Part shown: piece after piece, positions 17,830 through 26,338 of the stretch | Layout: the number at the start of each line of letters is the position of its first letter | How positions within the stretch are numbered: position 1 is the first letter of the stretch | NCBI RefSeq assembly: GCF_949820605.1 | Contig: NZ_CATKVU010000006.1 | Location: 1,286,501-1,350,500, forward strand | Reading direction: 5' to 3' | DNA from: Segatella copri | GTDB lineage: Bacteria; Bacteroidota; Bacteroidia; Bacteroidales; Bacteroidaceae | Length of the DNA stretch: 64,000 nucleotides | Program-made: the position numbers and the translations under genes | Notes under the pieces: generated by a model | What the model saw: only the letters and a program-made list of their open reading frames with translations | Database searches by the model: none | What the model was told of the DNA's origin: nothing

Positions 17830-18978
17830 TCATTTCTCGCGCTGTGCGAATCGGCAAGCCTCGATGAGTTTCTGCTTCAGCTTGCCACGGCCAGCCATCA
17901 CAGATTTATTTTGCTTCAACACGCTGCTAGGCCAGCCATCCTCGAAGCAGGTCACACTGAGATACTCCGAGGTCTGGACATCTTGGTCAACTGCCTTTTC
18001 TATCTCCTTCTTAAACTCGTCGTCCAAGTCCTTGATGTCGCCATCATGTTCCTTGCCGTCCTCGGTCTTCTTGCCCTTCAGTCCTTCCGTGATGGCCCCC
18101 ATCAGTCCGCCCATCACCTTCTTCACGGTCTCCTTTGGTATCACGCTGACCACCTCGCAGGAGATTGTGTAGTTGCCATTCTTCTCTAGGCTGGCATTGA
18201 TATAAGTGTCGTTGGCGTAGCTATCCTTGGTGGCATCCTCGTGCTCGTGATGTTCGCCCACGGCATATTGGCTTCCGTGGCAGGCGAAGAGCAGTTTCAG
18301 CTCCTCCAGGTAGCCCTCCACCACCTCGTCGGTGTTAGCCTGGTTGCCTATCTTCATGAAGTCAAGACCTATCGCCTTCTTCATTTCTTGCATGATGGGC
18401 ATGGAGGCGATGTCCTTCATGCTCGCCTTGAAGAGAGCCTTTGCCTGCTTCTTGATTTGCGAGAGATTGGTAATCTTGGTGATGCTACCATATTCATCGG
18501 TCTCAAAGTTGACGGTGGTGCCTATCACGCTCTTGGCGGTGCGCTCCGCTACCATGGCCATCATCTTGTCCCGGAAGTTGTCGCCCACCGAATCGGCCTT
18601 TACGTCCAGGAAGGTGTAGCTCATCTTATAGCCCTTGCTGGTGGAATCGTTTACCACGAGGCGCACCTGGGTGGATACGCCGAGCGTCTTCACCGTGTCC
18701 TTGCCGTCCACCTTCCACTCATTCTCATATATCCAGTATTCGCAGGTGTCGCCCTTGCAGAAGTAGGCCACCACATTCACCACCGAGTCTTCGCCAGCTG
18801 TGTCCACTTCCAACGTGTCGGAGTTGTTCGATAGCCATTGACTATCAGTGATTTTCTTGGCAATCGATACCGTGTCTTCTACCTTAGGCGACATTTCTCC
18901 GCCCTTCACGATGCTGTGGTTGGCGAGCAGTCCGCAAGCTATTATGCAGCTCATCACTATCAACGAGAATTTCTTCAT
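17830..18978 (-). CDS. Secreted hypothetical protein
   Basis: This 382-residue protein has an N-terminal signal sequence (MKKFSLIVMSCIIACGLL), with Cys15 in a weak lipobox-like context. The rest is soluble, with a Lys/Asp/Glu-rich stretch (KGKKTEDGKEHDGDIKDLDD) near residues 300-320. No family is recognised. It is more GC-rich than the surrounding island. A TAAATTTG element at 19028-19035 (minus strand) suits its promoter. Confidence 0.7.
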   Translation of the reverse strand: MKKFSLIVMSCIIACGLLANHSIVKGGEMSPKVEDTVSIAKKITDSQWLSNNSDTLEVDTAGEDSVVNVVAYFCKGDTCEYWIYENEWKVDGKDTVKTLGVSTQVRLVVNDSTSKGYKMSYTFLDVKADSVGDNFRDKMMAMVAERTAKSVIGTTVNFETDEYGSITKITNLSQIKKQAKALFKASMKDIASMPIMQEMKKAIGLDFMKIGNQANTDEVVEGYLEELKLLFACHGSQYAVGEHHEHEDATKDSYANDTYINASLEKNGNYTISCEVVSVIPKETVKKVMGGLMGAITEGLKGKKTEDGKEHDGDIKDLDDEFKKEIEKAVDQDVQTSEYLSVTCFEDGWPSSVLKQNKSVMAGRGKLKQKLIEACRFAQREK

Positions 18979-19027
18979 AAGTTCATTTTTTATGTTGTTT
19001 ATTCTTCAAGTTTTTATTTTCTCGCTG

Positions 19028-19035
19028 CAAATTTA
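19028..19035 (-). promoter_or_regulatory. Candidate -7 promoter element of the secreted protein gene
   Basis: TAAATTTG followed by CAG lies on the minus strand 50 bases upstream of the 18978 start. The best TTG is 22 bases further upstream, slightly longer than the usual 19-20. Confidence 0.45.
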
Positions 19036-19163
19036 CGATTTTTTTTGTAAAAAAAGCCAAGTTCCTAAAAAAAACTTTAAAGTTAACCCAAGTTTAACAT
19101 AGTCAAACCGTTTCTCTTGCAGTATCAGCCATACTCTTCTCCTTTTTTTTAAAAAAACTACCC

Positions 19164-19295
19164 ATGCACCCTAAAACAGGGGGTAAGGGTAGGATTAACG
19201 ACATAGCCATTAGGTATGTGGCGAAGTTGAGTGGTAAAGGAGTAAGTACGGTACAACGAGTTAAGCGATTACTAAAAATGCAATCACAGCAATAA
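19164..19295 (+). CDS. Possible 43-residue LacI-like HTH micro-ORF
   Basis: This short frame begins MHPKTGGKGRINDIAI and contains IRYVAKLSGKGVSTVQRV, which lines up with the classic LacI-type helix-turn-helix (IxDVAxLAGVSVSTVSRV) at 12 of 18 positions. It stops inside the direct repeat that precedes the second ORF6N remnant. It could be a fragment of a regulator or a chance frame. There is no clear Shine-Dalgarno sequence. Confidence 0.3.
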   Translation: MHPKTGGKGRINDIAIRYVAKLSGKGVSTVQRVKRLLKMQSQQ

Positions 19296-19443
19296 AACTA
19301 TTAATTTTACGTTCTTTCCAAAGAAAGGGGTTGTGCAATAGTGGCTTAAAGGCTAAAAGCATTACCTTTGAATACAATAATAAGTAACAACACGTTTAAG
19401 GTCACAATTTGCGACCTTAAAAATAAAGATAGAAATATGGCGG
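19281..19443 (+). repeat. Direct repeat copy B (ORF6N upstream region)
   Basis: This is the near-identical partner of 14820-14983. It keeps a consensus -7 element TACCTTTG (about 19363-19370) and the same spacing to the downstream ATG. The spacing suggests that both were once the promoter region of the same ORF6N gene type. Confidence 0.85.
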
Positions 19444-19496
19444 ATAATATAGAACATCAAGATAAAGGAGAACTGGTCGCAAATTGCGACCGGTTC
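19398..19496 (+). repeat. Palindrome pair around the ORF6N start (copy B)
   Basis: The upstream site 19398-19418 has arms AAGGTCACAA and TTGCGACCTT (one mismatch). The coding site 19470-19496 has 13-base arms GAACTGGTCGCAA and TTGCGACCGGTTC (one mismatch) around a single A. Relative to copy A, GTGACC has changed to GCGACC on the right side of both sites. Confidence 0.8.
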
Positions 19497-19856
19497 AATA
19501 GTTTGAAGCACTCAACAGTTCGTTCATATGCTTTCACGGAGCAGGGAGTGGCTATGCTCTCCACTGTTCTTAGAAGTGAAACCGCAATTCGTGTAAGCAT
19601 ACGAATTATGGATGCATTTGTTGCAATGAGACGTTTCATGGTGACAAATGCAGAAGTTTTCCAACGTCTTTCAACAATGGAGTACCATCAACTGGAAATG
19701 CAACAACACTTGCAAGAAACAGACAAGCGCATTGAAAGTGTTACCGAATCATTTTTAGCTATCATACATAACAATATAGTCTCGCCGTTATATAATAAAA
19801 ACAATAGCAATGAAAAAGATATCAATGGTCATTGTGGCTATTTCAGCCATGATTAG
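19437..19856 (+). pseudogene. ORF6N-type protein with internal deletion (C-terminal half)
   Basis: The first ~12 codons match copy A. At the palindrome (ELVANCDRF, about residues 12-20) the sequence jumps straight to the C-terminal half of an ORF6N protein (SYAFTEQGVAMLSTVLRSET, then IRIMDAFVAMRRFM and a coiled coil). The ORF6N DNA-binding core is missing. The frame is open for 139 residues and its end overlaps the start of the next gene. I read it as an in-frame deletion between two palindromes. Confidence 0.7.
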
Positions 19857-20499
19857 TTTAAGCGGATGTCATGAGGATCCTACTTATGTGGATTCTTACT
19901 TCCAGCGTCAAAGTGTAATTGAGGAGCTGAGTAATGAGCTTAAAGGACAATACAGCAGTATATTCATTCCTGTAATCTATAATGCATCGCAAGAACAGTT
20001 GGATTATAAAAGTTTATGGAAGGGTGAGGTCACAGAAAATGGTCAACCTATCATCCACTACACTTTTGGAGGGTACGAAAACCGGACTGTCACCTTACAG
20101 CAAGTCCCAATCAGCTGGATAAGTTTTGTTATAAAAGATACTAAATTGGCAGAAGCAGTCAAGCTGTTGCCCGATTATGATATTTCGATACCTTATTCTT
20201 TTGCAAGCTCAGACGAAGAAACAGGAGAAGCGAGCAAAATGGGGAAAATCATATATAGCGATAGCAAAGTACCTGTGACACTGAACTATGGCGGAAAGCA
20301 GCATCTTGTGCTTTTCAACTTTAAATGTCCTTCGCAATTTGTTTTTGATGCAGACAAGCGTCCTATCTCTCCAGGAAGGATCCAACTGGAACTCAAATCA
20401 ATTATTGTTGACAATGTAATTGTCCAAGAAATTGATGGCTATTTAGGGGGAGAGTGCTTTCTTAGTATTATGGGCAAAACAGATCCAATCTCGAAATGA
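19810..20499 (+). CDS. Lipoprotein of unknown function
   Basis: This 229-residue protein has a signal peptide and lipobox (ISLSGC, Cys20), so it is probably anchored in a membrane. The mature part is beta-rich and resembles the DUF4840-type putative lipoproteins of Bacteroidales, but I am not certain of the family. It overlaps the end of the ORF6N remnant by 47 bases. It precedes a TonB-type barrel gene, with which it may act. Confidence 0.7.
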   Translation: MKKISMVIVAISAMISLSGCHEDPTYVDSYFQRQSVIEELSNELKGQYSSIFIPVIYNASQEQLDYKSLWKGEVTENGQPIIHYTFGGYENRTVTLQQVPISWISFVIKDTKLAEAVKLLPDYDISIPYSFASSDEETGEASKMGKIIYSDSKVPVTLNYGGKQHLVLFNFKCPSQFVFDADKRPISPGRIQLELKSIIVDNVIVQEIDGYLGGECFLSIMGKTDPISK

Positions 20500-20636
20500 A
20501 TGAGACGAACGTTGTCTGTTACGTTATTTTCATGCAAAAGTTTTGGTAATAGTTGTTAAAGAGTTAAAGGTATTGTCTTTTAAGTACAGAAGAAGGCATA
20601 TTGATTATAAGTATAAAAACAATAAAAAATTAATAG

Positions 20637-22697
20637 ATGAAAGCATTGTTAGTCATCATAATGAGTTTGTGCCTACACGTAACTTATGCACAAAAACCAG
20701 ATACAACTAAAACTTTTATTCAAGGCAAAGAACTTGGTGAAGTTGTTGTAAAGTCATCTTATCTTACAAGAGAAGGTGATCATATCCTTGCTATTCCTAC
20801 AAAAGAGCAACGTAAACATGCTGTAACTGGTTATGACCTGTTGAGCAATCTCATGATTCCGGGAGTGTCTGTTGAGCGTTCGACTGGAAGTGTGACAACT
20901 CCCAATGGGGCTGCGACTCTCTATATAGATGGGCGTGAAGTTGATTTTCGAGAGGTACAGTCTTTAAGACCGAAGGACGTTTCTCGAGTGGAATATTTTG
21001 ATGTGCCGAATGGTAAATATGCAAAAGATGCATATGCTATAAACATAATAATGAAACCACTCAACAATGGTGGCTACACGCAACTTGATGCGTCTCAGAA
21101 TGTAGGCTATCTCTATGGTGATTACAATCTTATTTCGAAATTTGTCACAGGAACCAAAAGTTTTAACCTTTGGGCTGGATATTCTTTGGAAAATCCAAAA
21201 TCGTCTATGGACGAGAATGAGACTTTTATTTTCCCTGATTATCAATTGAATAGACTGCAGCATTACAATAATGCTGACAATAGGCAAATGGAAGAATATG
21301 TACAGGCATCAATCAGCAACCGAGGAAGAAAATATATTTGGATGCTTAGAGGTGGTATGGCATGGAATGCCTCAAAAAACGGTGTCAATAATGGAATGAC
21401 GGAGTATTGGAAAACTGCTGCTGCAATCAAGAACGGTAGCATTTTGGACATTAACACTAGAAACAAATCTTATCGTCCAAGTGTCTATTTTTACGGATTG
21501 CACACATTTTCTAACACAAAATCGTTGGATTATGTTTTTGATGGATATTATTCTCGAAACGATTATGACCGTCTCTATAACGATGATAATGTGTCTTTTC
21601 GTTCACTTGTCAAGGAAGATTATTATTACATCAAAGCGAATGCAAATTATTCTATGGCGTTCAGTCATAGAAATAGATTGGCTTTCAGTTTATACGAGTT
21701 CATGAGAATTAGTGATTCCGAATACGTTGGGACTTCTGCATATAATCAAAATTTGCATTCGTCCGAAACCATCCTTTTTGCAGACTATTCCCAACGTTTA
21801 GGGAGTTTTTTCTTTGATATTAATCCAGGACTGTCATTTCTAACATATCGTTTGGAGGGGATGAAGTCAATCAATCATCTTACTCCTAGACTTCAAGCAA
21901 GAGCTACTTATAGGATAGATAAAGTACAGCAACTTCAATTTATGTTCGCTTTGGGAAACACCTATCCGAGAATAAATACGATTAACAATGTAGAACAGCA
22001 GATAGATCCTATCATCATTCTCAAAGGTAATTCTAACATGGATAATTCCATTCTTTTGAATCCACGATTAAGCCATACCTTGAACCTTAACAAATTCGCT
22101 TTACAAACGGGAGTGTCATACTTTTACCAGAATCATTCGATTATTTCGGATTACTATATTCGAGACGGGCATCTTATTAGCACTTTTAGAGATGACTGTA
22201 TCTATCATCGTCCCAGTGCAGATATGTCTATAACCTATAAACCTTCTGGTACACTTAATATGAAGTTATCCGGTCAATGGGTTAAACATTTTGTTCGAGG
22301 AGGAGCAGAGCATCGTAATTTGTCCGCATTCTCTGGGACTGCTATGATAAACTACTATGTTCGGGATTTTTCTTTTAGTGCATCCATAGCGTCACCGTCA
22401 AGAGATTTGATAGACAGCCAAATTAAAAGAAAGACATTTTGGCGGTATCAACTATCGGCAATGTGGAATCATGGGAATTGGGCTATCGAAGCTAATGCAA
22501 ACAATTTATTCATGATGAAGAATAACATTGTAAATGAATTATCTGCATCATATTATTCTTTCAAACAAATAGATCAAAGTCGTAGTTATAATCAGTATGC
22601 AAATCTGAAAATTGTTTATAGTTTTGACTATGGCAAGAAGACATCAAAGTCACCAGATTACAAACATCAAAATAGTGAAAGTGCAATCTTAAAATAG
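20637..22697 (+). CDS. TonB-dependent receptor-like outer-membrane beta-barrel protein
   Basis: This 686-residue protein has a signal peptide (MKALLVIIMSLCLHVTYA). A plug-like region follows (LSNLMIPGVSVERSTGSVT, about residues 68-86, and TLYIDGREVDFREVQSLRP), then a long beta-barrel with many aromatic-ended strands. It has no N-terminal carboxypeptidase-like domain, unlike SusC proteins. The family acts in TonB-driven uptake or as an outer-membrane channel; the substrate cannot be told. Codon use is AT-rich like the rest of the island. Confidence 0.8.
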   Translation: MKALLVIIMSLCLHVTYAQKPDTTKTFIQGKELGEVVVKSSYLTREGDHILAIPTKEQRKHAVTGYDLLSNLMIPGVSVERSTGSVTTPNGAATLYIDGREVDFREVQSLRPKDVSRVEYFDVPNGKYAKDAYAINIIMKPLNNGGYTQLDASQNVGYLYGDYNLISKFVTGTKSFNLWAGYSLENPKSSMDENETFIFPDYQLNRLQHYNNADNRQMEEYVQASISNRGRKYIWMLRGGMAWNASKNGVNNGMTEYWKTAAAIKNGSILDINTRNKSYRPSVYFYGLHTFSNTKSLDYVFDGYYSRNDYDRLYNDDNVSFRSLVKEDYYYIKANANYSMAFSHRNRLAFSLYEFMRISDSEYVGTSAYNQNLHSSETILFADYSQRLGSFFFDINPGLSFLTYRLEGMKSINHLTPRLQARATYRIDKVQQLQFMFALGNTYPRINTINNVEQQIDPIIILKGNSNMDNSILLNPRLSHTLNLNKFALQTGVSYFYQNHSIISDYYIRDGHLISTFRDDCIYHRPSADMSITYKPSGTLNMKLSGQWVKHFVRGGAEHRNLSAFSGTAMINYYVRDFSFSASIASPSRDLIDSQIKRKTFWRYQLSAMWNHGNWAIEANANNLFMMKNNIVNELSASYYSFKQIDQSRSYNQYANLKIVYSFDYGKKTSKSPDYKHQNSESAILK

Positions 22698-22821
22698 GAA
22701 GGCAAAGACATAATCAAGTCATTGGTAACATGTTCATGCGAAATGCATATTAAAAATTGCATTCAAACAGTCAATTATAATTATATTTTCACACATATAT
22801 AAGTATTAAAAATTACGAATT

Positions 22822-23739
22822 ATGAAAAAAATACCATCTATAATGATTGTAGTTTGGGGAATAGCGGTATTATGTACACTATTCTTGAGTTCATGCAAGC
22901 GACCAGAGGTCTTAGACAATAGTACTCTTGTAAATAGCGCAAGAAACGTGGCTTTGACCTTTGGTCCTGCGTATGTTCCATTTTTTAAAGAGGCTAACGT
23001 ATCGGATGTTCAAGTTTTCAAAAAGGAGGATTACGGAGACAGCCGCCCTCAAATAAGAAAACAGATAGGAAGAAAGTTCTATACTGTAACTTTTACATAT
23101 GATAGTACTGCCGTTAAATTTGATTTTGGATTTGCAGCAAGAGTCAGAATATGGAAAGATACAGGGGAACCATTAGATGTTATATTTGGTAATGGTTGGG
23201 GAAGAAATTTTCTATTTAAAACCTTTGTAGAGCAAACCAATCACTCACCAAATGACTATGAGAAAGTGGCTTCTGACTCTATTGTTAAAGTACCATTGCA
23301 AACTGTACATGAACCAGAGAGTATTTGGAATTCCAATGCTGACAACAAACAAGACAGCCTATCAACGAGAGACTTTCTAACAAATACAGAGAAAGAGAAA
23401 ATAAAAGAATTGGCTTCACAAGTTCCAGACAGCATAAGAAATCGTTTTGCAAATTTAGTGGATAAATGGAATTTTGCAATAGACCATAATCCTAAGACAC
23501 TATACAGTGCAAGCATACATTCATATGCAAAATTGCCTGAGTTCATTCCTCTCAAATCAATGGGAAAACAAATAGTTCCACTAATTATGGAACGAATGAT
23601 AAACTCTTCCGATTTTTATTTTCTTGTTCTTTATGAAGCTGTTCTGCAAGGAAATGAACCGAAAGACGATTCTAAGTTTAGCGAAAGCGAACAAATCAGA
23701 GCTATAAGGTGTGTTAAAAAATGGCTGGAAAAACAATAA
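22822..23739 (+). CDS. Lipoprotein of unknown function
   Basis: This 305-residue protein has a signal peptide and lipobox (LFLSSC, about Cys25). The mature region is soluble, with a Trp/Phe-rich part (IFGNGWGRNFLFKTF, about residues 114-128). No family is recognised. It follows the barrel gene by 124 bases in the same direction, and the lipoprotein-barrel-lipoprotein order suggests a shared envelope function. Confidence 0.65.
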   Translation: MKKIPSIMIVVWGIAVLCTLFLSSCKRPEVLDNSTLVNSARNVALTFGPAYVPFFKEANVSDVQVFKKEDYGDSRPQIRKQIGRKFYTVTFTYDSTAVKFDFGFAARVRIWKDTGEPLDVIFGNGWGRNFLFKTFVEQTNHSPNDYEKVASDSIVKVPLQTVHEPESIWNSNADNKQDSLSTRDFLTNTEKEKIKELASQVPDSIRNRFANLVDKWNFAIDHNPKTLYSASIHSYAKLPEFIPLKSMGKQIVPLIMERMINSSDFYFLVLYEAVLQGNEPKDDSKFSESEQIRAIRCVKKWLEKQ

Positions 23740-23881
23740 TGGGCATGTTCTTCTATTATAATTGAATCTACATCATTTCTCCTGTGCCGCAGAATATATA
23801 AGATGTCACAAATGCAACTATAGAATTGGTGGAAAGAATCAATAGAGAGTAATCAATACGCAACATTTCAAGAATACGAAG

Positions 23882-24034
23882 ATGAAAATGAAAATACTAT
23901 TTATATTAACATTGTGTTTTTGCATTAATTCTAAAGCACAATGTAAAAGTGATTATTCAATATATGAAAACACCATATCTGTGTTATACGAGAAATTACT
24001 AAAGGATAAAGTCTTGTGCTCTATTATAGAATAA
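23882..24034 (+). CDS. Short secreted peptide or truncated gene
   Basis: This 50-residue frame starts with a clear signal peptide (MKMKILFILTLCFCINSKAQ) and stops soon after. The following ~200 bases hold no frame that continues it convincingly. It is more likely the 5' end of a decayed secreted-protein gene than a functional peptide. Confidence 0.4.
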   Translation: MKMKILFILTLCFCINSKAQCKSDYSIYENTISVLYEKLLKDKVLCSIIE

Positions 24035-24232
24035 AGGATGGATTTTATAAATTAATGAAGATGGAAAATCGAGGCATATAGATATTAGTGATATAATATA
24101 GGTTAACGTAAAATATCTTCAAACAAATTTTAATTTGTCTAAATAGATGCCACTTATCTCAAAAAATCATTTATTTTTAACCGATTATCACGATAAAATT
24201 TTATATTTGTAGCGTTAAATGGTTTTAGAATT

Positions 24233-25378
24233 ATGGCAAAGAAAAATATAGACTTAGCAGTAGTCCTTCATGATGATTGCGACTACAAGGACTGGCTTGT
24301 GGAACTCAAGGAACGATTCTACAGCCATCGCCTCAAAGCGTCATGTGCCACCAATGGCTACTTGTTGGACTTCTATTGGAAGTTGGGACGAGACATTGAA
24401 GCTAAGCAATATACTAATACTTATGGCTCTGGATTTTACAAAAATCTCAGTCAGGATTTGAAGAACGAAATGTCAGGGGTGAAAGGATTCTCACCAACTA
24501 ACTTGAAGTACATGAGCTACTTTTATAAGCTCTATGCACCATTACAGGCAAATTGTCCGCAGCTTGCGGACAATTTTATAGAGGACTTGTATGTTACAGA
24601 TATTCAGCGAGTTGTAGCACAAAGTAAAAATCGTCCGCAAACTGCGGACGATTTCAAATTGCTTTTTCTTATTCCTTGGGACCACCATCGTCGTATCATA
24701 GATAAGTGCAAGGGCAATATGGATAAGGCTTTGTTCTTTGTAAGAAAGACTTGGGAGAACAATTGGGGGCGTGACGTTCTGCTCAACTGGCTTGACACAG
24801 ACCTTTATGAGCGTGACGGCAAGGCTATCACCAACTTCCAGGCTACGCTTCCTGCTATACAAAGCGACTTGGCGCAACAGATAACCAAAGACCCTTATCA
24901 GTTGGATTTCCTTAACTTAAGGGAGAAATATGACGAGCATGACATTGAGGAAGAATTGGTGAATAATGTAACACGTTTTCTTTTGGAACTAGGAAAGGGA
25001 TTCTCTTATATGGGCAGACAGTTTCGTTTGGAGGTAGGTCAGCAGGAGTTCTTCCCAGACTTGCTGTTTTACAATGCCCACCTCCATGCCTATGTAGTCA
25101 TAGAGCTAAAAGCCCAGTCGTTCCATCCATCATTCTTGGGACAACTAAGTTTCTATGTGTCGGCCATCAACCATCAGTTCAAGACCGACATAGACAATCC
25201 TACCATTGGCTTGCTTATCTGTAAGGACAAGGACAACGTAGTGGCTAAATATGCCTTGGAGTCATACAAGGAACCAATGGGTATATCGGAATATCAGCTC
25301 TCCAAACTCTTCCCGAAAGACTTCAAATCATCTATGCCGACTATCGAGGAATTGGAAAAGGGGTTGAAAGATAACTAA
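24233..25378 (+). CDS. DUF1016 (YhcG-type) PDDEXK nuclease domain protein
   Basis: This 381-residue protein has an N-terminal DUF1016_N helical domain (about residues 15-170) and a C-terminal PD-(D/E)XK nuclease domain (about 215-370). The active-site candidates are FFPDLLFYN (Asp) and YVVIELKA (Glu-x-Lys). YhcG-like proteins are linked to mobile elements and DNA processing. Two perfect 27-base palindromes lie in frame near residues 107-141, encoding NCPQLADNF and NRPQTADDF. It sits alone between unknown island genes. Confidence 0.88.
   Translation: MAKKNIDLAVVLHDDCDYKDWLVELKERFYSHRLKASCATNGYLLDFYWKLGRDIEAKQYTNTYGSGFYKNLSQDLKNEMSGVKGFSPTNLKYMSYFYKLYAPLQANCPQLADNFIEDLYVTDIQRVVAQSKNRPQTADDFKLLFLIPWDHHRRIIDKCKGNMDKALFFVRKTWENNWGRDVLLNWLDTDLYERDGKAITNFQATLPAIQSDLAQQITKDPYQLDFLNLREKYDEHDIEEELVNNVTRFLLELGKGFSYMGRQFRLEVGQQEFFPDLLFYNAHLHAYVVIELKAQSFHPSFLGQLSFYVSAINHQFKTDIDNPTIGLLICKDKDNVVAKYALESYKEPMGISEYQLSKLFPKDFKSSMPTIEELEKGLKDN
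24550..24654 (+). repeat. Two in-frame 27-bp palindromes inside the DUF1016 gene
   Basis: Site 1 (24550-24576) has arms AAATTGTCCGCA and TGCGGACAATTT. Site 2 (24628-24654) has arms AAATCGTCCGCA and TGCGGACGATTT. Both have a 3-base centre, are perfect over 12-base arms, and are 78 bases apart (26 codons). A base change in one arm is matched in the other arm, so the symmetry is being kept. Confidence 0.9.
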
Positions 25379-25399
25379 AAGTAACGGAACTGTTTTTGC

Positions 25400-26062
25400 A
25401 TGAACAAAGAAGAAATAAAACAAGAACCTAATGATGGGCTGATAGCTCGCATATTAGGAGGAACACCCACTATTTTACAGAAGGTGTTCTTTATACTTAT
25501 GGCATTTTCGCTGATATTATGGCCCTTGGGATGCTATGTTTCTATATTCTTCTTTGATGCCCCTGTTCGCTCTGATGTAGACAAAATATGTCGTTATGGT
25601 ATGCTTATAACCATCTGCTTGTATCCTATCTACTTGTTCCCTTTGTTGAGATTTATGTTTCAACTTTCAAAGAACTTAAGAGCAACTTGGCTTTATTATC
25701 TATGTCCGATAGTACCAATATTAATTCTTAGGTTGTTATTTTCAATTAGTACAATCAGTGCTCCGAAAATAGACAATACCGAATTTTGCACTAATGAGGA
25801 TTTGGTTGGTCATTGGACTTTGAATGGTGGAGAAAGACAGATCAATTATCCTGAGATTGAATTTTTCAATGATAGTACGGTGGAATTATACTCACAAGCT
25901 GATACCCTATACAGATATACCTATTGTTTGCAAAATGATTCCTTATATCTCAATGACATAAATGGAAGACAATACGTAAATAAAATCAATAAAGTCGATG
26001 ACGAAACCATTATGTTTGAGGGTATCGCAGATGTTAAAAGCATACAGATTTATCATAAATAA
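25400..26062 (+). CDS. Membrane protein of unknown function
   Basis: This 220-residue protein has three predicted membrane helices (about residues 27-52, 63-88 and 98-118). A soluble C-terminal part with beta pattern follows (DLVGHWTLNGGERQINYPEI), a little like small lipocalin-type modules. No family is recognised. It starts 21 bases after the DUF1016 gene and could be co-transcribed with it and the next gene. Confidence 0.6.
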   Translation: MNKEEIKQEPNDGLIARILGGTPTILQKVFFILMAFSLILWPLGCYVSIFFFDAPVRSDVDKICRYGMLITICLYPIYLFPLLRFMFQLSKNLRATWLYYLCPIVPILILRLLFSISTISAPKIDNTEFCTNEDLVGHWTLNGGERQINYPEIEFFNDSTVELYSQADTLYRYTYCLQNDSLYLNDINGRQYVNKINKVDDETIMFEGIADVKSIQIYHK

Positions 26063-26074
26063 AATGTTCTTGAA

Positions 26075-26317
26075 ATGAGAATCTATGAACGAAAAAATAT
26101 ACTTGAAAGAAATATAAATTATAGCAATGCGTATGGTAGAAATCTTCTACAAGAAGCTATTGTATCTTGTGAAAATGCAATTGCTATTGATTTAGTGAAT
26201 AAAGGCATTGATATTGATCATCAAGATAAAAAGGAGATGACTCCTTTAGATTTCGCAAAGCAAATTAAAGATATGGAAATGATTAATATTCTTACAGATA
26301 AAAAATCTAAGTTCTAA
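26075..26317 (+). CDS. Short ankyrin-repeat protein
   Basis: This 80-residue product has one clear ankyrin-like repeat (LVNKGIDIDHQDKKEMTPLD, about residues 40-59) and part of a second (GRNLLQEAIVS). Such short ankyrin proteins occur beside toxin genes as immunity proteins, and they also occur as fragments of longer proteins. It lies 12 bases after the membrane protein gene and 21 before a lipoprotein gene. Confidence 0.55.
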   Translation: MRIYERKNILERNINYSNAYGRNLLQEAIVSCENAIAIDLVNKGIDIDHQDKKEMTPLDFAKQIKDMEMINILTDKKSKF

Positions 26318-26338
26318 ATATCAAAGTAAAAAGTTATT

